Part shown: piece by piece, positions 1 to 8,523 of the stretch | Position numbering within the stretch: the stretch's first letter is position 1 | Layout: each line of letters begins with the position of its first letter | Assembly: GCF_026625825.1 (NCBI RefSeq) | Contig: NZ_CP113065.1 | Coordinates: 248,001 to 312,000 of the forward strand | Source of the DNA: Pseudoxanthomonas sp. SL93 | GTDB taxonomy: Bacteria; Pseudomonadota; Gammaproteobacteria; Xanthomonadales; Xanthomonadaceae | Direction of reading: 5' to 3' | DNA length: 64,000 nt | Notes under the pieces: generated by a model | What the model was told of the DNA's origin: nothing | The model's database searches: none | What the model saw: the letters and a program-made list of their open reading frames with translations, nothing else | Translations under genes and position numbers: made by a program

Positions 1-1336
1 CATTGCCGACGTATCGCATTACGTGCGTCCCGGCACCCCGCTGGACGACGAGGCGCAGAAGCGTGCGACCTCGGTGTACTTCCCGGGTTTCGTGGTGCCC
101 ATGCTGCCGGAGACCTTGTCCAACGGCATCTGCTCGCTGAACCCCAACGTGGACCGCATGTGCTTCGTCTGCGACATGCAGGTGAACAGCGAAGGCGAAG
201 TCACCCAGTCCAAGTTCTACGAGGCCGTGATGCGTTCGCACGCCCGCCTGACCTACGACCAGGTCTGGAAGGCGGTCGGCGAGAACGATGCCGAGTCACG
301 CGCGTCCATTGGCGCGCTGCTGCCGCAGGTCGAGCGCCTGCACGAGCTGTATGGCCTGTTGGCGAAGGCACGCGAGAAGCGGGGCGCGATCGAGTTCGAG
401 ACCTCCGAGGTCCGGTTCGAGCTGGACAACCGCGGGGAAGTCACCCAGGCCGGCATGTTGCAGCGGAACGACGCGCACAAGCTGATCGAGGAGTGCATGA
501 TCGCGGCCAACGTGGAAGCGGCCAGGTATCTGCTGGGCGCGCGCATTCCCGCGCCTTACCGCGTGCACGACCGGCCGCCGGAATCGAAGTACGCCGACCT
601 GCTGGAGTTCCTGAAGGAGTTCAAGCTGAGCCTGCCGCCGTGGGCCAAGGTGCAGCCCCGCGATTTCACCCAGCTGCTGAAGAAGATCCGCGAGCGTCCC
701 GATGTGGCCCTGCTGGAGTCGGTGGTACTGCGCAGCCAGAGCCTGGCCGTGTATTCGCCCGACAACGCCGGCCATTTCGGCCTGGCGCTGGAAGCCTATG
801 CGCACTTCACCTCGCCCATCCGGCGCTACCCCGACCTGCTGGTCCACCGGGCCATCAAGTACGCGTTGACCAAGGGCAAGCCGGAGAAATTCCAGTACTC
901 CCCGCACGAGATGGCCGCGCTGTCGCTGCAATGCTCGGAACGCGCGCGCCGTGCCGATGATGCGGAACGCGAAGTCGACGAGCGCTACCGTGCCGCCTGG
1001 ATGGAGAAGCACGTCGGCGGCCAGTTCGATGGCGTCATCAGCGGCGTGACCAGCTTCGGCCTGTTCGTGGAGCTGGACCAGTCCAAGGTCAACGGCCTGG
1101 TCCACGTGACCCAGTTGCCGCACGATTACTACCACTTCGATCCGTTGCGGAAGACCCTGTCCGGCGAGCGCCGTGGCAGGTCGTTCCGGCTGGGCGACCG
1201 CGTGCGCATCATCGTGCTCAAGGCCAGCCTGGAGGAGCGCAAGATCGACTTCCGTCTTGTCGACGAGAAGGACGCCGCTGACGTGCCGCCGCCCCCGCGC
1301 GGGCAGCCGGCCAAGCGCAGGAAACAGAAGTACTGA
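1..1336 (+). CDS. rnr: Ribonuclease R, C-terminal part (5' end cut by window)
   Basis: Exoribonuclease that degrades structured RNA 3' to 5'. The reading frame is open from base 2 (IADVSHYVRPG), so the gene begins before the window and the ORF start at base 23 is not the real start. What remains is the second half of the RNB catalytic domain (PNVDRMCFVCDM, HFTSPIRRYPDLLVHR) and a C-terminal S1 RNA-binding domain (about bases 1010-1260), ending in the short basic tail usual for RNase R. The catalytic aspartates must lie upstream. It is followed 91 bases later on the same strand by rlmB, the order seen in many gammaproteobacteria. Confidence 0.95.
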   Translation, partial: IADVSHYVRPGTPLDDEAQKRATSVYFPGFVVPMLPETLSNGICSLNPNVDRMCFVCDMQVNSEGEVTQSKFYEAVMRSHARLTYDQVWKAVGENDAESRASIGALLPQVERLHELYGLLAKAREKRGAIEFETSEVRFELDNRGEVTQAGMLQRNDAHKLIEECMIAANVEAARYLLGARIPAPYRVHDRPPESKYADLLEFLKEFKLSLPPWAKVQPRDFTQLLKKIRERPDVALLESVVLRSQSLAVYSPDNAGHFGLALEAYAHFTSPIRRYPDLLVHRAIKYALTKGKPEKFQYSPHEMAALSLQCSERARRADDAEREVDERYRAAWMEKHVGGQFDGVISGVTSFGLFVELDQSKVNGLVHVTQLPHDYYHFDPLRKTLSGERRGRSFRLGDRVRIIVLKASLEERKIDFRLVDEKDAADVPPPPRGQPAKRRKQKY

Positions 1337-1427
1337 TCGAAGGGCATGCCGGAGCGGCGATGGCCGCGAAGCCTTCCGTGCATGCCCTGCCGCGCCCCCG
1401 GGCGCATCAACCTGACTGCAGCGAAAG

Positions 1428-2171
1428 ATGAGCAAACAGAACCAATGGATCGTCGGTGTCAACGCGGTGGCTTCGGCCATCGAGAACGATGCCGAGAACG
1501 TGCGCGAAGTACTGGTTGAAGGCGGCAGCAAGAATCCGCGGCTGACCGAGATCGAAGAGAACGCGCGCCGCAAGGACATCGAAGTGCGCCGCGTCACCGC
1601 CCAGGCGCTCAGTGGCGTGGCGGGTTCGCTGCGCCACCAGGGCGTGGCCGCACGCTATGCGGCTGCCAAGACGTGGGACGAAGGCGAGCTGCCGGCGCTG
1701 GTCGAGGCCGCCGAAGGCAAGGCGCTGGTGCTGGTGCTGGACGGCGTGCAGGACCCGCACAACCTGGGTGCCTGCCTGCGCAGCGCCGCCGCCGCAGGCG
1801 TGACGGCGGTGGTGTTCCCGAAGGACAAGTCGGTCGGCATCAACGCCACCGTCCGCAAGACATCCGCCGGTGCCGCCGACCGCATCCCGGTGTTCGCCGT
1901 GACCAACCTGTCGCGCTGCCTGCGCGACCTGCAGCAGCTGGGTGTGTGGATCTACGGCCTTGCCGGCGAAGCGGAGCAGTCGCTGTATGCCACCGACCTG
2001 CGTGGCAACGTGGCGCTGGTGCTGGGTGGCGAGGGCGACGGCATGCGCCGCCTGACGCGCGAACACTGCGATGGCCTGGTGAAGATCCCGATGCCGGGCG
2101 ACATCGAAAGCCTCAACGTTTCCGTGGCCACGGGCATCACCCTGTTCGAGGCCGTCCGCCAGCGCCTGTAG
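1428..2171 (+). CDS. rlmB: 23S rRNA (guanosine-2'-O-)-methyltransferase RlmB
   Basis: SpoU/TrmH-family methyltransferase that modifies G2251 in the peptidyl-transferase P-loop of 23S rRNA. The 247-residue length is normal for RlmB. An N-terminal substrate-binding domain (GVNAVASAIEN) precedes the SPOUT knot domain with motif 1 at residues 109-124 (DPHNLGACLRSAAAAG), motif 2 LVLGGEGDGM, and motif 3 at about 220-237 (IPMPGDIESLNVSVA). Its pairing with rnr upstream supports RlmB over other SpoU enzymes. Confidence 0.95.
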   Translation: MSKQNQWIVGVNAVASAIENDAENVREVLVEGGSKNPRLTEIEENARRKDIEVRRVTAQALSGVAGSLRHQGVAARYAAAKTWDEGELPALVEAAEGKALVLVLDGVQDPHNLGACLRSAAAAGVTAVVFPKDKSVGINATVRKTSAGAADRIPVFAVTNLSRCLRDLQQLGVWIYGLAGEAEQSLYATDLRGNVALVLGGEGDGMRRLTREHCDGLVKIPMPGDIESLNVSVATGITLFEAVRQRL

Positions 2172-2181
2172 AGGAACCCAC

Positions 2182-3387
2182 ATGGCCCCTGTGTCGCCGT
2201 ATCTGTTGCATCGACTGGCGGCACTGCTGCTGGGGCTGTCGGTGTTCGCCGCCTCGGCCCAGGAGGCGCCCCGCGTGCGCGCACGCGACCTGGGCGTGGC
2301 ACCGGGCATCTTCGCGCCCGGCAAGCTCAACGCCATCACCGATGTCGACGGCGTGCGGGTAGGGCAGGTCACGCTGCGCGAGGGCGACACCGTGCGCACG
2401 GGCGTCACCGCCATCCTGCCGCATGCCGGCAACCCCTACCGCTCGCGGGTGCCGGCGGCCATGCATGTCGGCAACGGGTTCGGCAAGTTCATGGGCAGCA
2501 CGCAGGTCAATGAACTCGGCGAGCTGGAAACCCCCATCCTGCTGACCTGCACGCTGTGCGTATGGAAGGCGGGCGATGCGATGGCGGCATGGTTGCTCGA
2601 GCAGCCGGACATGCAGCAGGTGCGGTCGATCAACGTCGTGGTCGGCGAGACCAACGACGGCGGTCTCAACGACATCCGTTCACGGCCGGTCACCGCCGAG
2701 TCCGTACGGCGTGCCCTGACCACCGCGTCGGCGGGGCCGGTGCAGGAAGGCAGCGTGGGTGCCGGTACGGGTACCGTGGCGTTTGGCTGGAAGGGTGGCA
2801 TCGGCACATCGTCGCGCGTACTGCCGGCCTCGCTCGGCGGCTGGAAAGTCGGTGTGCTGGTGCAGAGCAATTTCGGCGGTGTGCTGCAGGTGGCAGGCGC
2901 GCCGGTCGGGCGTGAGCTGGACCGCTACGCCTTCCAGAACGCAGTCGCCGTGCAGGACGAACCCGTGCCACGGCAGCGGCCGGGTGCGGCGGACGACCGC
3001 GGCGATGGCTCGATCATCATCGTCATCGCCACCGATGCACCGCTAAGCGACCGCAACCTGCGGCGGGTGGCCTCACGCGCGATGATGGGGCTGGGGCGCA
3101 CGGGCAGCTCCGCCTCCAACGGCAGCGGCGACTATGTCGTGGCGTTCTCGACCGCTGCATCTGTGCGTCGTGTGTTCGACGCACCGCGGCACACGACGAC
3201 CGAACTGGCGAACGACGAGATGAGTGCCGTGTTCCAGGCCAGCGTCGATGCGGTGGAGGAAGCGGTCTACAACTCGCTGTTCATGGCGACCACGATGACC
3301 GGGAATGGGCAGACGGTCGAGGCGATTCCGCTCGACCGCGTACGCGACGTGCTGCGACGGCACGGCATCGCGCCGCCAGCCAGATGA
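2182..3387 (+). CDS. P1 family peptidase (DmpA/BapA-type aminopeptidase), exported
   Basis: N-terminal-nucleophile hydrolase of the DmpA/BapA group, which releases N-terminal D-, L- or beta-amino acids. The N-terminus (hydrophobic LAALLLGLSVFAASAQ) looks like a Sec signal peptide, so a periplasmic location is likely. Family hallmarks are the GVTAILPH segment, NDIRSRPVT, GSVGAGTGTVAFGWKGGIGT, and DGSIIIVIATDAPL. The last holds the expected autocatalytic cleavage site Gly276-Ser277, Ser277 becoming the nucleophile of the beta chain. Length (401) is typical. It starts 10 bases after rlmB and is probably cotranscribed. The natural substrate cannot be told from sequence. Confidence 0.88.
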   Translation: MAPVSPYLLHRLAALLLGLSVFAASAQEAPRVRARDLGVAPGIFAPGKLNAITDVDGVRVGQVTLREGDTVRTGVTAILPHAGNPYRSRVPAAMHVGNGFGKFMGSTQVNELGELETPILLTCTLCVWKAGDAMAAWLLEQPDMQQVRSINVVVGETNDGGLNDIRSRPVTAESVRRALTTASAGPVQEGSVGAGTGTVAFGWKGGIGTSSRVLPASLGGWKVGVLVQSNFGGVLQVAGAPVGRELDRYAFQNAVAVQDEPVPRQRPGAADDRGDGSIIIVIATDAPLSDRNLRRVASRAMMGLGRTGSSASNGSGDYVVAFSTAASVRRVFDAPRHTTTELANDEMSAVFQASVDAVEEAVYNSLFMATTMTGNGQTVEAIPLDRVRDVLRRHGIAPPAR

Positions 3388-3399
3388 TCCTTCGCCCGG

Positions 3400-3939
3400 T
3401 CAGTGGACGACGTTGCGGATGAAGCGCAGCGGCTCGGAACCGTCGTTGCGGTAGGCATAGTCGCGGTTGCTGGGGAAGACGAAGAAGTCGCCGGCGTCGA
3501 TGGCGCGGTCGCCCTCCGGCAGTTCCACCACCAGCCGGCCCTGGATGACGAAGAACATCTCGTGCCAGCCGGCCGGATCCGCCGCGGAGACGTAGCGGTC
3601 GCCGGGCATCAGCGTCCAGGCCCACAACTCCACATCGTGTGACGCCGGCGCGGTGGCCAGCAGTACGCCCTGCGAGCCGGGTATGCGCCCGCTCCAGGCC
3701 AGGGCTTCGATGCGGTCGAGGCGGGGGTTGTCCGGCGCCTTGACCAGATCGGCGAACGACACGCCCAGGGCCTCGGCAATCCGGTCCAGCGTGTTGAGAC
3801 TGACATTGGCGTCGCCGGACTCGATGGCGACCAGCATGCGACGACTGACATCGGAGGCGTCGGCCAGTCCCTGCTGGCTCAGGCCGGCGCCCGTACGCAG
3901 GCGGCGGACGTTCTCGGCAACGTGTTCAAGTACGCTCAT
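3400..3939 (-). CDS. XRE-family transcriptional regulator with C-terminal cupin
   Basis: 179 residues: an N-terminal helix-turn-helix of the Cro/CI (XRE) type (residues about 6-62, GLSQQGLADASDVSRRMLVA) joined to a cupin_2 sensor domain (about 105-178, with AGWHEMFFVIQGRLVVELPEG and GDFFVFPS). This architecture is common in local regulators of amino-acid or small-molecule genes. It is divergent from the RhtA-type exporter, and two near-identical palindromes lie in the 111-base gap, so autoregulation plus control of the exporter is the simple inference. The ligand is unknown. Confidence 0.9.
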   Translation of the reverse strand: MSVLEHVAENVRRLRTGAGLSQQGLADASDVSRRMLVAIESGDANVSLNTLDRIAEALGVSFADLVKAPDNPRLDRIEALAWSGRIPGSQGVLLATAPASHDVELWAWTLMPGDRYVSAADPAGWHEMFFVIQGRLVVELPEGDRAIDAGDFFVFPSNRDYAYRNDGSEPLRFIRNVVH

Positions 3940-3948
3940 GGGCAGGGT

Positions 3949-4000
3949 TGCGCAATATATTGCGCATAGGCTAAGCTTCGATTGCGCAATATAGTGCGCA
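3949..4000. promoter_or_regulatory. Two 18-bp palindromic operators in the XRE-cupin/rhtA divergent gap
   Basis: Bases 3949-3966 read TGCGCAATATATTGCGCA, a perfect palindrome. Bases 3983-4000 read TGCGCAATATAGTGCGCA, one base off perfect. The centres are 34 bp apart, just over three helical turns, which would place bound dimers roughly on the same face. Both lie between the divergent starts at 3939 and 4051. They are the obvious candidate binding sites for the adjacent HTH-cupin protein. Confidence 0.75.
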
Positions 4001-4050
4001 GTCGTCTTCCCCTACAAGCGCACGCCGCGTGCCGTCGTGCTGGTGCCGTC

Positions 4051-4941
4051 ATGAACCCCACGTCCTCGTCCGGCGCCTCCTCGCGCTGGCAGCCCGTCGC
4101 CCTGCTGCTGTTCGCCATGCTGTCCATCCAGTCCGGCGCCTCGCTGGCCAAGAGCCTGTTCCCGGCCGTGGGTGCGACGGGCGCCACCGCGTTGCGGCTC
4201 GCACTCGCCACGCTCGTGCTGGCGGCCGTTTTCCGGCCCTGGCGCATGCGCGTGGAGCGGCACCAGTGGCCGTCGCTGCTGCTCTACGGTGTCTCGCTGG
4301 GGCTGATGAACCTCATGTTCTACAAGGCGCTGGAGACCGTGCCGCTGGGCATCGCCATCGCACTGGAGTTCACCGGGCCGCTGGCCGTGGCGCTGTTCGG
4401 CTCGCGCCACCTGCGTGATGTCGCCTGGGTCGTGCTGGCGGTGGTCGGACTGATCCTGCTGGTGCCGGAGAGCGGCGCGCAGTCCCTCGATCCGGTGGGA
4501 GCGGCCTATGCGCTGGGCGCGGGCGTGTGCTGGGCGCTGTACATCGTGTTCGGGCAGAAAGCCGGCAACGAGCATGGCCCGCAGACGGTGGCACTGGGCA
4601 CCTTCATCGCCGCCGTCGTCGCGGTGCCGTTCGGCGTCGTGCATGCCGGCACCGACCTGCTGTCGCCCGCGTTGCTGCCGATCGCCCTGGGCGTGGCATT
4701 GCTGTCCACCGCGCTGCCCTACAGCCTGGAGATGATCGCGCTGACGAAGATGCCCACGCGCACGTTCGGCATGCTGATGAGCCTGGAGCCGGCGATCGGC
4801 GCACTGTGTGGCCTGCTGTTCCTGCACGAGCGGCTGTCATTGCTGCAGTGGCTGGCCATCGCCGCGATCATCCTCGCTTCCGCAGGAGCCGCGATGACGT
4901 CGCGGCCTCCGGTGGATGCCGCGGGCAGTGGCGAGGGTTAG
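4051..4941 (+). CDS. rhtA: EamA/DMT-family exporter, RhtA type (threonine/homoserine efflux)
   Basis: Inner-membrane amino-acid exporter of 296 residues with about ten hydrophobic segments and two EamA repeats. It closely follows the pattern of E. coli RhtA: IQSGASLAKSLFPAVGATG, TALRLALATL, VPLGIAIALEFTGPLAVALF, STALPYSLEMIALTKMPTRT. The start chosen is ATG 4051 (MNPTSSSG); a longer frame from 3982 would run through the second operator and adds no family sequence. It is probably controlled by the divergent XRE-cupin repressor. Substrate specificity is inferred from similarity only. Confidence 0.85.
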   Translation: MNPTSSSGASSRWQPVALLLFAMLSIQSGASLAKSLFPAVGATGATALRLALATLVLAAVFRPWRMRVERHQWPSLLLYGVSLGLMNLMFYKALETVPLGIAIALEFTGPLAVALFGSRHLRDVAWVVLAVVGLILLVPESGAQSLDPVGAAYALGAGVCWALYIVFGQKAGNEHGPQTVALGTFIAAVVAVPFGVVHAGTDLLSPALLPIALGVALLSTALPYSLEMIALTKMPTRTFGMLMSLEPAIGALCGLLFLHERLSLLQWLAIAAIILASAGAAMTSRPPVDAAGSGEG

Positions 4942-4942
4942 G

Positions 4943-5443
4943 TCAGTCCAGCAGCGCCTGGTAAAGCGCCAGGTCGCCAGCCGAAAAACAACAGAAGGTC
5001 ACGTCCATCGGCGCCGCTGCCACGGAGAGCGTCGCGCGCACCGTCTCGACCGCAATCCTCGCGGCATCGGCAGCGGGATAGCCATAGATGCCGGTGCTGA
5101 TACAGGGGAAGGCGATGCGGTGCACGGCATGCCGTGCGGCCAATCCCAGACTGTTGCGATAGCAGTCGGAAAGCAGGTTCGCCTCGCCCTGGTCGCCGCC
5201 GCGCCACACGGGACCCACGGTGTGGATGACGTGGCGTGCCGGTAGCCGGTAACCACGCGTGATCTTCGCTTCCCCGGTGCGGCAACCACCGAGCAGGCGG
5301 CATTCGGCCACCAGGTCCGGACCCGCGGCGCGATGGATGGCACCGTCCACGCCACCTCCGCCCAGCAGCGAACTGTTCGCTGCGTTGACGATGGCATCCA
5401 ACGGTAGCGTCGTGATGTTGGCCTGGATCGCGGTCAGCCGCAT
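4943..5443 (-). CDS. Macro-domain O-acetyl-ADP-ribose deacetylase (YmdB-like)
   Basis: 166-residue stand-alone macro domain. Motifs of the MacroD/YmdB class are present: [20 protein letters not shown] (ribose-binding, catalytic Asn/Asp), HTVGPVW, and the C-terminal phosphate loop [17 protein letters not shown]. Such enzymes hydrolyse O-acetyl-ADP-ribose or remove ADP-ribose from acidic residues; the Gly-rich loop with Asp supports an active hydrolase. It is convergent with rhtA, with one base between the stop codons, and is downstream of rnt on the same strand (22-base gap), so it may share the rnt transcript. Confidence 0.9.
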   Translation of the reverse strand: MRLTAIQANITTLPLDAIVNAANSSLLGGGGVDGAIHRAAGPDLVAECRLLGGCRTGEAKITRGYRLPARHVIHTVGPVWRGGDQGEANLLSDCYRNSLGLAARHAVHRIAFPCISTGIYGYPAADAARIAVETVRATLSVAAAPMDVTFCCFSAGDLALYQALLD

Positions 5444-5465
5444 GCCGTCGCTCCTGCGGGTGAGG

Positions 5466-6098
5466 TCAGCCCAATGGTTTCGGCCAGCCGTTGGCGATCT
5501 TGCAGAACAGCCGCGCGGTCTGTTCGGCGTCGTAGACGGCCGAGTGCGCGTCGTCCGCGTTCCAGTCGAACCCCGCGGCCTGCACGGCGCGCGCCAGCAC
5601 GGTCTGGCCGTACGCGACCCCGGCCAGCGTGACGGTGTCGAACACGCTGAAAGGATGGAACGGGTTGCGCTTGTGCGCCACGCGCGTGACCGCGGCGTTG
5701 AGGAACCCCAGGTCGAAGTGCGCGTTGTGGCCCACCAGGATCGCGCGCTGGCAGCCGTGCTTCTTCACCGCGGCGCGTACAGGCGCGAACACATGGTCCA
5801 ACGCTTCCTTCTCGTGCCTGGCGAAGCGGAACGGGTGGTCCAGGTCGATCCCGGTGATCTCCAGCGACTTGGGATCGATCTCGGTGCCGGGCGCGGGGTG
5901 CAGGTGCACGCTCGACGTCGTCCCCAGCACCAGCAGTCCGTTCTCGTCCAGTTCCAGCGGAATTGCCGCCAGCTCGAGCAGGGCGTGGCGCGTGGCATCG
6001 AAGCCCCCCGTCTCCACATCGACCACCACGGGCAGGTAGCCGCGGAAACGCCGGGCCATGGGCGTGATGGTGGAGGCTTCTGTGGGGGTGTTGTCCAT
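5466..6098 (-). CDS. rnt: Ribonuclease T
   Basis: DEDD-family 3'-5' exoribonuclease that trims tRNA and stable-RNA 3' ends. The start is set at ATG 6098 ([10 protein letters not shown]), giving 210 residues, close to E. coli RNase T; the frame extends further upstream but without family sequence. Exo [11 protein letters not shown], Exo [14 protein letters not shown] and Exo [17 protein letters not shown] supply the DEDDh catalytic residues. The [18 protein letters not shown] segment is diagnostic of RNase T. Confidence 0.93.
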   Translation of the reverse strand: MDNTPTEASTITPMARRFRGYLPVVVDVETGGFDATRHALLELAAIPLELDENGLLVLGTTSSVHLHPAPGTEIDPKSLEITGIDLDHPFRFARHEKEALDHVFAPVRAAVKKHGCQRAILVGHNAHFDLGFLNAAVTRVAHKRNPFHPFSVFDTVTLAGVAYGQTVLARAVQAAGFDWNADDAHSAVYDAEQTARLFCKIANGWPKPLG

Positions 6099-6164
6099 GC
6101 GCGACAGCGTAGCAGAGCCGGGGCGCTTCCCCGGCCAGCGACCTAACAGCCGCGGGGTATCCCT

Positions 6165-6327
6165 GCAGGAGCGACGTAAGTCGCGACCGTGAACTGTAGG
6201 GAACGGGAAATGTGGATCAGGGTGAATGAATGGACATCGAGGCAAAAAACCTTGCCGGCGTTGATCCGTCATGATCCATGCCCCGTGCTTTCCTGTTCCT
6301 GGTCGCGACTTACGTCGCTCCCGCAGG
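6165..6327. repeat. Inverted pair of GTAG-type REP elements (pair 1)
   Basis: Bases 6165-6188 (GCAGGAGCGACGTAAGTCGC followed by GACC) and 6301-6327 (the reverse complement, variant) face each other about 110 bases apart. Each unit contains the small hairpin GCGAC-GTAA-GTCGC after a G(T/C)AGGA head. The same unit recurs as facing pairs at four other places in this window, all next to gene ends. This is the pattern of RAYT-mobilised REP/BIME elements of Xanthomonadaceae. The right unit overlaps the 3' end of hvfC. Confidence 0.85.
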
Positions 6328-7080
6328 AAGGGCGGGGCGAGTGCCCAGCACGGTGCCTTCCGTGCGCATGCGTTCCAGCATGGAGGTGCCCTGGTCGAGG
6401 AAGTCCGCGAGGTCGTCCGCGCCGGCTTCGGCGGCCAGCGCACGCAGGATCGCTTCGCCGGTGTCGTCGGCCTGGCCAAGCAATTCCAGCAGCCGGTACA
6501 CGAGCGGCGAGATCTCGGCGAAACGCACCGACTGCGACGCGTCACGCCGGACCAGGATCAGGGTCGGCGCTGCCGGCGCCGTGTCCGGCTGGAAATCCGG
6601 CCCGATACGCGACACCGGCCATTGGTAGGCCAGTGCGCGGACGAAGGGGGAGAGCAGGGGCACGCCGGTGCGCAGGTCGCCATCGGGATCGTGGGGTGGC
6701 ACCTCGTCGTCGGCGATCTGCAACGCCAGTTCGATCCATTCGTAGTGGGCCAGCTCCAGCAGCCAGGGCGGTTGCTCCGCCGCGGCATCCGCGCGGCCTT
6801 CGACGTAGCGGATGAACTCGCGCCCCAGTTCGGGGAAAAGCGGCGTGTGGCTGCGGTGGTCGGCATGGAAACCACGTACCAGCGCATGCCAGCGCGTGTC
6901 GCCCAGTGTCTTGCGGATCACCGGGAAGTTGGCCGACAGCAGGCTTTCGATGTTGTTGTAGAAAAGGTCGCGGTAGATCGCCAGGCGCCGGTCCTCGATG
7001 CCGGGCGGCGGTGGATTGGCCTCGGGATCGCGCAGGTGGCGCGACAGCGCGAACTGTTGCGCGCGCAGCGTCTCAACCAT
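6310..7080 (-). CDS. hvfC: HvfC/DUF2063 family partner of MNIO RiPP maturase
   Basis: 256 residues from ATG 7080 ([10 protein letters not shown]). The N-terminal DUF2063 domain ([20 protein letters not shown], the usual Y..N...SLL...FPV signature) is followed by a second helical domain ([20 protein letters not shown]). In the HvfABC and bufferin systems this protein delivers the precursor peptide to the DUF692 enzyme. The start overlaps the hvfB stop by 8 bases, so the two are translationally coupled. The last residues (PAGAT) and the TAA stop fall inside a REP unit, so the original C-terminus may have been replaced. Confidence 0.85.
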   Translation of the reverse strand: MVETLRAQQFALSRHLRDPEANPPPPGIEDRRLAIYRDLFYNNIESLLSANFPVIRKTLGDTRWHALVRGFHADHRSHTPLFPELGREFIRYVEGRADAAAEQPPWLLELAHYEWIELALQIADDEVPPHDPDGDLRTGVPLLSPFVRALAYQWPVSRIGPDFQPDTAPAAPTLILVRRDASQSVRFAEISPLVYRLLELLGQADDTGEAILRALAAEAGADDLADFLDQGTSMLERMRTEGTVLGTRPALPAGAT

Positions 7081-7921
7081 GCGCGGCCTGCGTTGCCACG
7101 GTGGCGGCCTGCTGCGCGTGGCGTATCCGCTGCACTTCGTCCAGCAGCGTCGCCATGGGAGGGAAATTGAAGTCGCGCTCCAGCAGCGTGGGCCGTACGC
7201 CATGCAGCCGATAGGCGGCATCCAGCAGGTCCCACACCGCGTCCTTCACCGGGGCGCCGTGGGTATCCACCTTCAGGTCTTCGGCTTCGTCGTAGTGGCC
7301 GGCGATGTGGTACGACGCGATGCGGTCCGTGGGCATGCGTGCCAGGAAACCGTGCGCGTCGTAGCCATGGTTGATGGCGTTGACATAGACATTGTTGACG
7401 TCGAGCAGCAGGTCGCAGTCGGCTTCCACCAGCACCGCGGTGACGAAATCCACCTCGTCCATCGCCTGGAACGGGGCGGCGTAATACGACACGTTCTCCA
7501 CCGCGATGCGGCGGCCAAGCAGGTCCTGTACGTGGCGGATGCGGCCGGCGACGTGCCGCACGGCCTCCTCGGTGAAGGGGATCGGCATCAGGTCGTACAG
7601 GTGACCGTCGTCGGCGCAGTAGCTCAGGTGTTCGCTGTAAAGGCGGACACCGTGCTGGTCCAGGAAGCGCCGGGTGCGGGCCAGGAAGGTGTCGTCCAGC
7701 GGCTCCACGCCCCCCAGCGAAAGCGACAAGCCGTGGCAGGTGATCGGATGGCGCGCGGAAAGGTCCGCGAGCGCCTCGCCCAGGCGTCCGCCCACCCCGA
7801 TCCAGTTGTCGGGGGCGCACTCCAGGAAATCGAAGGCACCGGCCGGCGCGGCGCGCAGTTCGTCCAGCAGTGCCCGTCGCAGGCCCAGGCCGGCGGCGTC
7901 AGGAGGAAACAGGGGGCTCAT
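7073..7921 (-). CDS. hvfB: MNIO (DUF692) RiPP maturase, HvfB-like
   Basis: TIM-barrel multinuclear non-heme iron enzyme, 282 residues from ATG 7921; a GTG at 7972 is a possible longer start. Metal-site motifs of the family are all present: [10 protein letters not shown] (62-71), YSEHLSY (95-101), VENVSYY (141-147), [17 protein letters not shown] (173-189), SYHIAGHY (203-210) and DTHG (219-222). Enzymes of this group oxidise cysteines in a precursor peptide, for example to oxazolone/thioamide pairs in HvfA EGKCG motifs. Here the precursor candidate lies directly upstream (hvfA) and the partner directly downstream (hvfC). Confidence 0.92.
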   Translation of the reverse strand: MSPLFPPDAAGLGLRRALLDELRAAPAGAFDFLECAPDNWIGVGGRLGEALADLSARHPITCHGLSLSLGGVEPLDDTFLARTRRFLDQHGVRLYSEHLSYCADDGHLYDLMPIPFTEEAVRHVAGRIRHVQDLLGRRIAVENVSYYAAPFQAMDEVDFVTAVLVEADCDLLLDVNNVYVNAINHGYDAHGFLARMPTDRIASYHIAGHYDEAEDLKVDTHGAPVKDAVWDLLDAAYRLHGVRPTLLERDFNFPPMATLLDEVQRIRHAQQAATVATQAAHG

Positions 7922-7987
7922 CGCGTCCGGGTATCGCGGAACTCCGCCTTCCCGGGGGAAGACGGAGTCCACAGCGCGTGCAGGGGG

Positions 7988-8374
7988 TTACGGCGTGCCG
8001 TCGGTCTTCTTGCTGCCGCCGCACTTGCCTTCACCACATTTGCCTTCACCGCACTTGCCTTCGCCACCCTTGGCACCGGCATGAGCCTTGTGCTCGGCGG
8101 CGTCGATGAAGCCATCCTTGTTCGCATCGATGGTGGCGAACTTGTCCGCCTTGTCGGGATGCGCGGCAGAGAACTCGGCCTGGGACACCTTGCCGTCCTT
8201 GTCGCTGTCGGCCTTGGCCATGCCGCACTTGCCCTCGGCGGCCTTGGCGGTCTCGCCGGCCGACAACAGGTAACCCTGGGCCATCGGCTGCATGGCGAAG
8301 GCCGAACCCGACAGTGCGATGCCGCCCGCGAGGGCAATGGCGATGGCGGCGGGCTTGGGGGACGTCTTGGACAT
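7988..8374 (-). CDS. hvfA: HvfA-like RiPP metallophore precursor with EF-hands and four EGKCG motifs
   Basis: 128 residues, ATG 8374 with an upstream GGAGAG ribosome site. Residues 1-27 form a signal peptide ending SAFA. One EGKCG motif stands at 47-51 and three in tandem at 105-119 (EGKCGEGKCGEGKCG), with Cys at 50, 108, 113 and 118, the motif that MNIO enzymes modify in HvfA. Between them are two canonical EF-hand loops, DSDKDGKVSQAE (56-67) and DANKDGFIDAAE (83-94). The gene leads hvfB and hvfC on the same strand (66-base gap). Likely role: periplasmic copper binding by modified cysteines, with calcium binding by the EF-hands; both are inferences from family knowledge. Confidence 0.87.
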   Translation of the reverse strand: MSKTSPKPAAIAIALAGGIALSGSAFAMQPMAQGYLLSAGETAKAAEGKCGMAKADSDKDGKVSQAEFSAAHPDKADKFATIDANKDGFIDAAEHKAHAGAKGGEGKCGEGKCGEGKCGGSKKTDGTP

Positions 8375-8472
8375 CGTGGTCTCTCCAGTGGAGTGCGGAA
8401 CGTCCGCACGGAAGTGGCGCCAGTGTAGTCGCTGGACGTTATCAGTCCGTATGCGCCGCTTGTGGAAAGCAT

Positions 8473-8502
8473 GCGCCCCGCCGGGGTGGCCGGGCGGGGC
8501 GC
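8473..8502 (-). terminator. Strong GC hairpin downstream of phoU
   Basis: GCGCCCCGCC at 8473-8482 pairs with GGCGGGGCGC at 8493-8502, a 10-bp stem with a 10-base loop, 21 bases past the phoU stop. On the minus strand only a short T run (TGCTTT) follows, so it is a weak intrinsic terminator or mRNA-end stabiliser for the pst operon. Confidence 0.55.
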
Positions 8503-8523
8503 GATGTTGCGGTGCGGCGCGGT

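Noticed and set aside
7922..7972. Longer N-terminus of hvfB from GTG 7972
   Set aside because: Extra 17 residues have no family counterpart; ATG 7921 gives the usual length, although the GTG cannot be excluded.
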